Of a stretch of DNA of 64,000 nt, positions 44,556-52,344 are shown piece by piece (the first letter of the stretch is position 1; each line of letters starts with the position of its first letter). A program made the translations under genes and the position numbers. Location of the stretch: contig DATGZN010000007.1 in the NCBI GenBank assembly GCA_035297145.1, positions 1-64,000 on the forward strand, in the 5' to 3' direction. A model generated the notes under the pieces. The model made no database searches and was not told the DNA's origin. It was given only the letters and a program-made list of their open reading frames with translations. The DNA comes from QHXW01 sp035297145. GTDB lineage: Bacteria > Acidobacteriota > Terriglobia > Bryobacterales > Bryobacteraceae.

Positions 44556-45769
44556 CCAGGACCCAGGCCCTTGGTCAACTCCTGGTGCCGCGTGGGGCCG
44601 GACTCCTCTTCGTCGATCAAGGCCTTTTGAATGGCGTACTCGGCCTTTGCCGCATCGGGTTTACCGAGCCGGTCGTACAGCCCTCCCAGCCGGTAATGCG
44701 CCGTTGCGTCTTTGGGATTCAGTTCGATCGCTCTGCGGAACTCGGCAAGAGCCAATTCCAGTTCACCCTTCTGTTCCAGAGCTTTCGCCAGTTCCAGGTG
44801 TGACTCCCCGTAATTTCCGTTCAAGGCCACGGACTTCTTGAGCAACGCTTCGGCCTGTTTTTCGTCGCCGTTGAACAGGAGCGCCTTGCCATAAAAGTAA
44901 GTGCTCAAGTAGTTGTCGGGCGCTTTCTCGGCCAGCGCCTTGAAGGCGGCGAGGATCTCAGGCAACCGGCTCGGAGTGTGGTCCATGGTGCGAGCAATGA
45001 AGGCGTAAGGCTGCTCGATGGTCGCATCCATGCGGATGGCGTTCAGAAATGCATCCACTGCGTTGGCATATTCCTCCAACGCGTAGTAAGCGATCCCTAA
45101 TACCAGCTCGAGTTGGGGACTCTTGGCAAAGATCTTCTTCCCGGTATGCACGGTGCCTATGGCTGCGGCCGCGTTGCCTTCCATCAGGCTCTCGCGAGCG
45201 GCTTCGAAGTAGTAAGTTTCTTCGTACTGGTTGAGCGCTATCGCCCGCCGCATCTCCTCCGCTGCTTTCCCGTGGTTTTTCTGGAGCGAGTAGGCCTTGC
45301 CAAGCAGACCGTGCAGATCGGCCCGATCTTCCTTTGCCAGTGCTTGACCGGCGAGTTCGATGGCAGGTTGAGGCTTGCCGGCGCGCAGATAGAGTTCCGC
45401 CGCACGCGCCGCCGCGTTCGGGTCATTGGGTGCCAGGCCGGCATACCGTGCCTCGAACGAAGCCGCCTTCTCATAATTACCCGTCTCCGTATAAAGAAAC
45501 GCTAGACCGTGAAGCGTGGCCGGATCGTTACCGGCCAGCGACTCGGCCTTGGCGACGGCTGCTTGGGAAGAAGCGTCCTGCTTGAGCTTGCGATACGTTT
45601 GCGCCAGAGCCAACCATACACGCGGATCGCCGGGCCTGAGTTTTGAAGCGGTTTCCAATTGAGCCTGGGCGGTGGGAAGTTGATTTTGGCTTAACGCGGT
45701 CAGCCCGGCTCGAAAAGCCGTTTCGAAGGAGGTGGGATCTGCCAACAACAGCAGTAGCAAAGCCAGCAT
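44552..45769 (-). CDS. Tetratricopeptide-repeat protein, exported
   Basis: The 405-residue protein has a short hydrophobic start (MLALLLLLLADPTS) and about ten TPR units, for example AQLETASKLRPGDPRVWLALAQTYRKL, NPKDATAHYRLGGLYDRLGKPDAAKAEYAIQKAL and EQPYAFIARTMDHTPSRLPEIL. TPR arrays are protein-interaction scaffolds. It is the last of a minus-strand trio: the gene upstream ends 6 bp before its start, and the Tat phosphatase-like gene comes before that. Its stop overlaps the end of the convergent CRTAC1 gene. Confidence 0.8.
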   Translation of the reverse strand: MLALLLLLLADPTSFETAFRAGLTALSQNQLPTAQAQLETASKLRPGDPRVWLALAQTYRKLKQDASSQAAVAKAESLAGNDPATLHGLAFLYTETGNYEKAASFEARYAGLAPNDPNAAARAAELYLRAGKPQPAIELAGQALAKEDRADLHGLLGKAYSLQKNHGKAAEEMRRAIALNQYEETYYFEAARESLMEGNAAAAIGTVHTGKKIFAKSPQLELVLGIAYYALEEYANAVDAFLNAIRMDATIEQPYAFIARTMDHTPSRLPEILAAFKALAEKAPDNYLSTYFYGKALLFNGDEKQAEALLKKSVALNGNYGESHLELAKALEQKGELELALAEFRRAIELNPKDATAHYRLGGLYDRLGKPDAAKAEYAIQKALIDEEESGPTRHQELTKGLGPG

Positions 45770-45775
45770 ACCGAA

Positions 45776-46987
45776 TTACGCGGCCCGCAGAACCTGTTTC
45801 ACCAGAGACTCGAGATCCACCGGATCTTTGGATTGGGTGTTGCGGGCCAGCGTTGGCGCAATCGCGATTGCCTCGCTGTGTTCTTCAAACCAGACCAGGA
45901 AAGAAGCCGCATCGGCACCTTCCAGACGTTGCTGATTCAGCCAGGTGTAATACGCTCCCATGTCGGCATCCACTAGCGATCCCTGTGGATCCAGTTCCGG
46001 TTTGCGTTGCGTCTCCGCGAGCAATTCATTCATGGGACGCATGCGCTGGCGCGAGCCGAAGCGCAGCAATAAAGTCACAGGTTCCGCGCGGCGGAGCGCT
46101 TCGCGCGCCGACCACTGCACGAAGGTGGTGCTGAAGACCTGTGTTCCCGAGCCTTCGGTGAGTACGCTGACTTGGAAGCGGCTCAATACGGGGTCGTCTG
46201 ATGTGCCGGGTCCCAACTCATCGGGACGGAGCTTTGCCAGCATGGTGCGAAAGGCCTCCGGCCCCATGCCGGACGAGAAAGCTTTCTGCATCTTGTCCTG
46301 CAGCGTAGTTCGGACAGCCGTTAGCGCGTTGTACGACATGCACGTCAGGCCGGCGGGAATTTCGACCTCGGTTCCCCCATTGATATACCAGTGGCTGTAC
46401 GGAACGGGATGGGCCTTCGCTCTCGCGGCGGCCACGTCCAGCAACAGGCGGAATCCGTCTTCCTGTCTCACATTGCTGAAGTACACTCCATGCGGCCGCA
46501 GCTTGCGAAACAAGCGGTACCTGTTTTCCGCTACTCCCTGGCCCAGCACCACCAGGCCCAAGCGCGGCATGGGGAGCGGCTCGTGAAGTACAGCCGCGTG
46601 GACTTTCTGCATGTATTCAACGGCCGCGGACCGGAACGCATCGATCTGGCGAGTCGCCCAGAGATGCGTGGTCAGTTGCTCGGAAAACTGCACCGGCCCG
46701 TTCACCCAGTCAACGCGCTCTAATTCCGGCGGAATGCGCAGTTTCGCGAAACCGGCCATCAACTGCCGGCGCGCGTCGGCGGGCAGCGATGTCACATAAG
46801 CAAACTGTTGGTCCAGTTCCTTGCGCTCGGCGGGAAACTTCCAGTCGTAGGCGATCAGCTCGCGAAGCACCAGAGGCACGAAACTGATGGGCAGCTCGCG
46901 CAGCAAAGCCACCTGGCCAGACGCCAGTTGCCGGGCTTGCGGTGGATATCCGCGAAAGGAATCGGCCGTCAAGTCGCTAGGCAGCAT
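45776..46987 (-). CDS. Conserved protein of unknown function between Tat phosphatase-like and TPR genes
   Basis: The start is ATG 46987, 5 bp after the upstream stop; the frame is open further back only as a shadow of that gene. The 403-residue protein (MLPSDLTADSFRGYPPQARQLASGQVALLRELPISFVPLVLRELIAYDWKFPAERKELD) has no signal peptide or membrane segment. It contains a Rossmann-like strand (LPMPRLGLVVLGQGVAENRYRLFRKLRPHGVYF) and SHWYINGGTEVEIPAGLTCMSYNALTAVR in the middle. I do not recognise the family. Tight spacing on both sides argues for a shared function with the exported phosphatase-like protein and the TPR protein. Confidence 0.7.
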   Translation of the reverse strand: MLPSDLTADSFRGYPPQARQLASGQVALLRELPISFVPLVLRELIAYDWKFPAERKELDQQFAYVTSLPADARRQLMAGFAKLRIPPELERVDWVNGPVQFSEQLTTHLWATRQIDAFRSAAVEYMQKVHAAVLHEPLPMPRLGLVVLGQGVAENRYRLFRKLRPHGVYFSNVRQEDGFRLLLDVAAARAKAHPVPYSHWYINGGTEVEIPAGLTCMSYNALTAVRTTLQDKMQKAFSSGMGPEAFRTMLAKLRPDELGPGTSDDPVLSRFQVSVLTEGSGTQVFSTTFVQWSAREALRRAEPVTLLLRFGSRQRMRPMNELLAETQRKPELDPQGSLVDADMGAYYTWLNQQRLEGADAASFLVWFEEHSEAIAIAPTLARNTQSKDPVDLESLVKQVLRAA

Positions 46988-46992
46988 CGTGG

Positions 46993-48189
46993 TTATGCCA
47001 CCTCCGGCGCCGGCTTGCCTTGGGATAACGGTGTCTGGAATCCAAGCACTGTCCCGAGTGTCGGCACCAGGTCCGTCGACTCCATTGGTCTTTCGACCAC
47101 CACGTTCTCCCGAATTCCTGGTCCCATGGCGATCATCCACGTGGTGCGCGAGAGCGGGTCGCCCGTGCGGTGATGCTGGAATCCGTTGCCGCCCGGGTCA
47201 TTGTCGGAATCGCGGCCAAAGTCCGGCAAAATGAACATCGTCGTCTTGCCGCTGTATTCGGGTTCGCTTTGAATGGCTTTCCAGATTTCGGCGCAGAGAC
47301 GGTCCGTGCGTTGAATGGCCTCGATGTACAGCGAGTAAGTGCCGGAGTGTGCGATATCGACGTCGTGCAGCGTAATCCAAAGCAGGCTGGGAGCGAGCCG
47401 GCGCATTAAATGCCGCGCGATATAGACCGAGAGCTCGTCCGGGCTCGCCAGAGTGCGCGCGTGCGCAGCAAAATCCGTAACTGAGAGCCGCAGAACTTCC
47501 GCCATCTGGTGCAACTCGATTTCGTTGCCGCTCAGTTGCGGAGCGTACAGCGGCGTTTCGTAGTTGTCGCGCAAGAGATGTTCGTATTGTTGTCCTGAAG
47601 CGGAGGATAGCGCCGCCGCTAACAGCCGCTTGGGCAGTATCACTCCGGCTCCCGTTCCAGGGCCAAAGGAGCGATTGCCGCTTTCGCCGATCCGGTTGAA
47701 ACCGTTGCTGGGCGCGACCACCCAGGCGTCGGTTGCCGGCCGCTTCAAATCCCTGCGAAAGTATTCGAAGACCGTAGGATGGTCCGGAGGCACTGCCGCA
47801 AAATTGTTGAAAGTCTCATAGACTCCGGTCGCCAGGCTCGCAGTGGCCACATAGTGCCCTAAAATTCCGCGGTTCACCACCTGACTAAAGAAAGTGGCGC
47901 GAGGAATTAATTCGTTCAGGAGATGAGGAATGTTCTCCTGTCCTTCAGGCATGAAGGTTTCCTCGTCGCGGGCGCCACCGCCGAATGTAACCACTACCAC
48001 CTTGCGGCCGCGCGGTGTGGCGACAAGGCGCCGCGGCGCGAGCCCGGCCAGAGCGCCGCCGACGCTCGCACCCGTAACGGTGCGCAGGAAGTTGCGGCGG
48101 CTCCAGGATACTGCCTGTACAACTTCTTGCGGACTTGCGCCGGGAATTAAACTACGGGGAATAGGTCCAACCTCCCGTTGGAAACGCAT
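46993..48189 (-). CDS. Tat-exported alkaline-phosphatase-superfamily-like protein
   Basis: The 398-residue protein has a Tat signal: SRRNFLRTVTGASVGGALAGLA at about residues 29-50. The body resembles the alkaline phosphatase/sulfatase superfamily: KVVVVTFGGGARDEETF near the start, then LLWITLHDVDIAHSGTYSLYIEAIQRTDRL and TTMFILPDFGRDSDNDPGGNGFQHHRTGD, which provide Asp and His residues in the positions of metal ligands. The nucleophile Thr/Ser/Cys of classic members is not obvious, so it may be a divergent metalloenzyme or a non-catalytic relative. It heads a three-gene operon with an unknown protein and a TPR protein. Confidence 0.65.
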   Translation of the reverse strand: MRFQREVGPIPRSLIPGASPQEVVQAVSWSRRNFLRTVTGASVGGALAGLAPRRLVATPRGRKVVVVTFGGGARDEETFMPEGQENIPHLLNELIPRATFFSQVVNRGILGHYVATASLATGVYETFNNFAAVPPDHPTVFEYFRRDLKRPATDAWVVAPSNGFNRIGESGNRSFGPGTGAGVILPKRLLAAALSSASGQQYEHLLRDNYETPLYAPQLSGNEIELHQMAEVLRLSVTDFAAHARTLASPDELSVYIARHLMRRLAPSLLWITLHDVDIAHSGTYSLYIEAIQRTDRLCAEIWKAIQSEPEYSGKTTMFILPDFGRDSDNDPGGNGFQHHRTGDPLSRTTWMIAMGPGIRENVVVERPMESTDLVPTLGTVLGFQTPLSQGKPAPEVA

Positions 48190-48410
48190 TCTAGCATGAT
48201 GGATTGAACGCGAAAAACTGGAGATATGTTATCAGGGCGGGCGCCGTGCGGATGAATTCGTGATGTCCGATACAATAGCCCGAGAATTCGGCTCCAAATA
48301 GTGCGCCTGCGAGTGCGGATAGTACTAGATTTTTACACGGCCCCCCGGCCCCCGCTCGGCAGTCCTTGGACTTCAGGGCTGTCACCCGCCTATGTGCATA
48401 ACAATACATT

Positions 48411-48435
48411 TGTCCGAGCGTCTCAAAGCCGGACA
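48411..48435. promoter_or_regulatory. Inverted repeat TGTCCG/CGGACA upstream of the receptor gene
   Basis: TGTCCG (48411-48416) and CGGACA (48430-48435) are exact complements separated by 13 nt, about one and a half helical turns between centres. They lie 37 bp upstream of the predicted -35 box. The position suits an activator or repressor site, but no regulator is linked. Confidence 0.3.
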
Positions 48436-48471
48436 TTTAATGCAAAATAGTTAAAAAATTAGCCAGACCTC

Positions 48472-48501
48472 TTGACTTAGCGCGTGTCTCTCGCTTAACA
48501 T
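48472..48501 (+). promoter_or_regulatory. Predicted sigma-70 promoter for the receptor gene
   Basis: TTGACT (48472-48477) and TAACAT (48496-48501) are separated by 18 bp, close to the TTGACA/TATAAT consensus. A start near 48508 would leave a leader of roughly 110 nt before the receptor ATG at 48620. It lies in the most A/T-rich part of the gap. Confidence 0.4.
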
Positions 48502-48619
48502 CACCTGCAAACGTTTTCATCGCGGTCCAGACGGGCCCGGTGACGTTGGGGGTCCGTTAGGTTTACGCAATATCGAGTTGACGCGCCGGCCGCTGAGGCC
48601 GTGCTAAAGGGGGAGAACT

Positions 48620-51600
48620 ATGCGCCAAGTTGCGTGGATGCGAGCAGTGCTTCTGGGGCTGCTACTTGCCACCGTAGTTTTTGCTCAAAGAGATCTCGGC
48701 ACCATCACTGGTATAGTCAGCGACCCCAGTGGGGCAGCCATACCCAATGCCAAGGTCACCATCACGGAAGTGGCCACGAACCTGAGCTACGTGGTTACCA
48801 CCAACACCTCGGGCGAATATGTTCGGCCGGCATTGAAAGCAGGCATCTACACGGTTACCGCGGAAGCCCAGGGTTTCCGGCGTGTCGCGCAGGAAAACGT
48901 TGTAGTCACGGCCGGCGACCGCATCGGCGTGCCTTTGAGTTTGCCACTCGGGCAAATCAGCGAAGCCATTGAAGTCTCAGCGGCCGCTCCGCTGTTGCAG
49001 ACCGAGACTCCCTCGCAAGGCGCCGACCTGAACACCTCCGAAGTAAGTCAATTGCCTCTTGGCGGCCAGCGAGTGTTTACTTATCTGGCGCGGCTCTCGC
49101 CAGGCGTTCTGGTGGCGGAACCGGGCGCGCGCGACGCGCAGAACGGCGGTTTTTCCGCTAACGGTGTGCGTTCCACCGGAGAAAATAACTTCCTGCTGAA
49201 CGGCGTCGACAACAACGTTAACGTCATCGATTTCATCAATCAGACATCCTACGTGATCGGACCGTCACCGGACGCCATCGGCGAAATGCGCATCCTGACC
49301 AACGGATACAACGCCGAGTATGGCCGAGCCGCCGGCGGTGTTGTGGATGTGACGCTCAAATCGGGCACCAACGATCTGCATGGCACCCTGTTCGAATTCC
49401 TGCAAAACACTGACCTGAACGCCAACCGCTGGGAAAATAATTTGGCGAATGTGCAGCGTCCTCCCCTTCATCAGAACCAGTTCGGCGGGTCGGCCGGCGG
49501 ACCGATCATCAAGAACAAGCTGTTCATCTTTGGCGATTATCAGGGCACGAGAATCGCAACGGCTGGCGGCGTGGTCCAGAACCTCGGCTACGGCCAGTTC
49601 GAGACCATTCCCACACCGGCAGAGGTACAGGGAAACTTTTCGGGACTGCTAGGCAAGGCTATCGGCACCGACCCGGTCACCGGCCAAGCGATTCTGCAGA
49701 ACGAGATTTTCGACCCTGCCAGCAACACCTGTAACGGGGCAGGGGTCTGCACCCGCACACCCTTCCCCAATAACACCATTCCGACCAGCCGAATGGATCC
49801 AGCGGCTATGAAGATCGCCGCTCTATATCCGGCACCAAATCAACCGTTCGCCAACGGAAACTATCCGCAGAACGATTACTATACCCTCACTGCCGGGGCC
49901 TTGAATACGGATCAGGGAGACGGGCGTGTAGATTACAAACTTGATGACAAGGACAGCCTGTTCGGCAGCATCAGTTGGTCCAACACCGCTAAATCCGCGG
50001 TGCCGCCGTTCCAGGGCGCGCTCGATGGCGGCAATTTTTACGGCAGCAGCGAGCAGGACCTCGGCCGCAATGCGCAGATCGGCTTCATCCGCGTGTGGAA
50101 TCCGGCGCTCATTTCGGAAACCCGCATTGGCTTCAGCCGTTTGGTCACTGCGCGCACCCAGGCCAACTCTGCGACGGACGAATTCAAGGCGATCGGTATC
50201 GGCGGTCTCGATCCCACCACCACCCTGAACGGCGGTCTTCCGCAGTTCGGAATGGGGCAATACAGCCAGGTTGGCGCCAACGACTGGCTGCCCACGAAGG
50301 AATATAACAACGTCTGGGACTTTATTCAGAATGTGTCCATCACAAAGGGAAGCCATGCGTTTAAATTTGGCGGTGAAGTAAAGCCGATTCAATTCCCCTT
50401 CTTCCAGGTGCCATTTCCGCACGGCGAGATGAACTTCTCCCGAAACGAAACCGCGTTCCCGTCGACCGCGGCAGACACCAACGGGTTGACCGGATTCCTC
50501 AACACCGATACCGGCGACTCGTTTGCATCGTTCCTGCTAGGCTCGATCAATAACGGGCAGATCTCGACCACCAATTTCATCTCCTCAACTCGCCAGTCTT
50601 ACGATTTGTATGCCCAGGACGACTGGAAGCTCACGCGCAAGCTGACCATCAATTATGGCCTGCGCTACGAACTGTGGTCGCCGATTGGCGAGCAGTTCGC
50701 GCGTCAGTCCAATTTCAACATCGACACGCTGACCCTTGAAATTCCAACCGGGCGGAATCAAAATGCACCGCTGCCGCCGAATTTCAATACACCATATACG
50801 CTGAACGGAATTACCTACCCGGCGGATTTCCCCAACGTTAAGGTGTGCCGCGGCTGTGTCTCCCAGTACCTGATCCCGTGGGACAAGCACGATTTCGGTC
50901 CGCGCCTCGGCTTCGCGTATAACATTCGAGAGAAGACCGTGATCCGCGCCGCGTATGGCATTTTCTATGGCGGTGAGGAACAGCAGGGTGGAAACCCCAA
51001 CCGCGGCGAATCGGCGCCTTTTAATGAGTCCCCACAACTGAACCGGCCCGGGGGCGTCAGCCAATTCTCGCCCGATCCGTATTTTGCTAACGGAGCGCCC
51101 ACCGGCGGAATTACCGTTGGCTATCCTCTAACCGTATTCACTACATATCCCGTCAGTTCTCTTCAGTTCCGCGAAGTGGCCAACGATTTCGACAATCCGA
51201 TGGTCCAAAAGTGGAACGTTGCGGTTCAGGAGGATTTGGGACACGATATGGTGCTCGAAGTGGGTTACCAGGGCAACCACTCGTCGCACCAGCTCTTCCA
51301 GCCCGACTTCAACCCGTGCCCCAATTTTGCGACGCTGAATCCGGCCATCAACTGTAATTCCCTCCGGTTGTATCCCGATATCGGGAGTATTTCGGGGACA
51401 TCCAGCTTCGGCTTTGGCAACTACAATGCCATGACGGGGAAACTGGAAAAACGCATGTCGAAGGGGCTGCAGTTCATCGCTTCCTACACTTATGGCCACG
51501 CGCTGGCCAACACTGGCACTACGCTCAGCGGTTCGAACAATTTCCAGACCAAAAGCAACCTCAACTACAATCTGGACTATTCGAGCGCGGCGTGGGACAT

Positions 51601-52147
51601 CCGCCAGAACTTTACCCTCGGTTTTACCTACGACGTCCCCTTCGGCCGCGGCCGGCAGTTCGGGTCCAACCTGAACAGGGGTGCTGACATGGCGCTGGGT
51701 GGGTGGCAGGTCAACGGCATTCTCACGCTGCACACCGGTCAGCCCTACACCGTCAGCGCCGGCGGCTGCCAGGGCGTGTGGGCCGGGTGCTTCGCCGACC
51801 TGGTGACCGGCGCCAATCCCAACGCCGCGCCTTCCGGCGGACGTACACCTTCGGAATGGTTCAATACGGCCAACTTCACCGCTCCCGCTTCGCTGACCCA
51901 GGGCAATCTCGCCGACAACACGAACTCTGGACCGCCGCTGCGAAATTTGGACTTCTCCATATTCAAGGACCTTCCGGTGACGGAGCGGTACAAGTTGCAA
52001 TTCCGAACGGAAATATTCAACCTCTTCAACACGCCGCAGTTCAATTTCCCGGATAGTGGCTTCGGCGATGCCAATTTCGGCAAGGTGACCAGCACGCTGT
52101 CCGGAACCGAACGGCACGTTCAGTTCGCTTTGCGATTCATGTTTTAA
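48620..52147 (+). CDS. Oar-like TonB-dependent receptor with carboxypeptidase-regulatory domain
   Basis: The start at ATG 48620 follows GGGGGAG. The 1175-residue protein has a signal peptide (MRAVLLGLLLATVVFAQ) and a CarboxypepD_reg domain (ITGIVSDPSGAAIPNAKVTITE to about residue 105). A plug-like region contains VSQLPLGGQRVFTYLARLSPG and NNFLLNGVDNN, and a beta-barrel of about 900 residues ends in HVQFALRFMF. Barrel features include YDLYAQDDWKLTRKLTINYGLRYE, a strand-loop typical of the Oar family. It is an outer-membrane importer or adhesin whose substrate is unknown. It is followed by a hairpin terminator and, in the same direction, a tandem hydrolase gene. Confidence 0.9.
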   Translation: MRQVAWMRAVLLGLLLATVVFAQRDLGTITGIVSDPSGAAIPNAKVTITEVATNLSYVVTTNTSGEYVRPALKAGIYTVTAEAQGFRRVAQENVVVTAGDRIGVPLSLPLGQISEAIEVSAAAPLLQTETPSQGADLNTSEVSQLPLGGQRVFTYLARLSPGVLVAEPGARDAQNGGFSANGVRSTGENNFLLNGVDNNVNVIDFINQTSYVIGPSPDAIGEMRILTNGYNAEYGRAAGGVVDVTLKSGTNDLHGTLFEFLQNTDLNANRWENNLANVQRPPLHQNQFGGSAGGPIIKNKLFIFGDYQGTRIATAGGVVQNLGYGQFETIPTPAEVQGNFSGLLGKAIGTDPVTGQAILQNEIFDPASNTCNGAGVCTRTPFPNNTIPTSRMDPAAMKIAALYPAPNQPFANGNYPQNDYYTLTAGALNTDQGDGRVDYKLDDKDSLFGSISWSNTAKSAVPPFQGALDGGNFYGSSEQDLGRNAQIGFIRVWNPALISETRIGFSRLVTARTQANSATDEFKAIGIGGLDPTTTLNGGLPQFGMGQYSQVGANDWLPTKEYNNVWDFIQNVSITKGSHAFKFGGEVKPIQFPFFQVPFPHGEMNFSRNETAFPSTAADTNGLTGFLNTDTGDSFASFLLGSINNGQISTTNFISSTRQSYDLYAQDDWKLTRKLTINYGLRYELWSPIGEQFARQSNFNIDTLTLEIPTGRNQNAPLPPNFNTPYTLNGITYPADFPNVKVCRGCVSQYLIPWDKHDFGPRLGFAYNIREKTVIRAAYGIFYGGEEQQGGNPNRGESAPFNESPQLNRPGGVSQFSPDPYFANGAPTGGITVGYPLTVFTTYPVSSLQFREVANDFDNPMVQKWNVAVQEDLGHDMVLEVGYQGNHSSHQLFQPDFNPCPNFATLNPAINCNSLRLYPDIGSISGTSSFGFGNYNAMTGKLEKRMSKGLQFIASYTYGHALANTGTTLSGSNNFQTKSNLNYNLDYSSAAWDIRQNFTLGFTYDVPFGRGRQFGSNLNRGADMALGGWQVNGILTLHTGQPYTVSAGGCQGVWAGCFADLVTGANPNAAPSGGRTPSEWFNTANFTAPASLTQGNLADNTNSGPPLRNLDFSIFKDLPVTERYKLQFRTEIFNLFNTPQFNFPDSGFGDANFGKVTSTLSGTERHVQFALRFMF

Positions 52148-52158
52148 GGCATTTCGCA

Positions 52159-52191
52159 CCACGGATGGCGTTAGAATCCGTGGCGGTTTTT
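52159..52191 (+). terminator. Rho-independent terminator after the receptor gene
   Basis: CCACGGAT (52159-52166) pairs perfectly with ATCCGTGG (52176-52183) around a 9-nt loop. CGG and a run of five T follow. It begins 11 bp after the receptor stop codon. Confidence 0.75.
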
Positions 52192-52344
52192 CCGGTGGAG
52201 CGCCGCGACTTTCTCGCGGCGCTTGCCGGTTCAGGACGTGCTACGCGGGCGGCAAAATTCTGCTGCCACGGTACCGCCAGCCAAAAACACAACAAACCGC
52301 TCATATTTGCCCGTCTCGCATACGATATCCTTACGGCATGCTGA
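52165..52344 (+). pseudogene. Possible remnant of a Tat-signal protein gene (short ORF)
   Basis: A 59-codon frame from ATG 52165 (or GTG 52195) reads ..VERRDFLAALAGSGRATRAAKF.. and ends at TGA 52342-52344, just inside the following hydrolase gene. RRDFLAALAG is the typical beginning of Tat-exported proteins in this phylum, but the frame then loses hydrophobicity and runs into unrelated residues. It may be the 5' stub of a deleted gene, or chance. The RRDFLAAL codons also form a perfect 10-bp hairpin (52199-52208 with 52214-52223), which has no T-run. The ATG lies within the terminator stem, which argues against strong expression. Confidence 0.25.

Larger units (their letters stand above)
48190..48619. 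other. Intergenic promoter region between two divergent transcription units
   Basis: This 430-bp stretch separates the Tat phosphatase-like operon (minus) from the large receptor gene (plus). No convincing gene is seen; an 81-codon minus-strand frame at 48191-48436 lacks any family resemblance. The right half is A/T-rich compared with the surroundings and contains a sigma-70-like promoter and an inverted repeat, both listed separately. A GC-rich patch with C-runs lies at about 48340-48358. Confidence 0.7.

Noticed and set aside
48191..48436. 81-codon minus-strand frame in the large intergenic region
   Set aside because: It has no ribosome-binding site or family resemblance and covers the promoter-rich gap; more likely non-coding.
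52199..52223. Perfect 10-bp hairpin as a second terminator
   Set aside because: It has no T-run, and the pairing arises from the Arg-Arg-Asp-Phe-Leu-Ala-Ala-Leu codons of a Tat-like leader; the real terminator is at 52159-52191.
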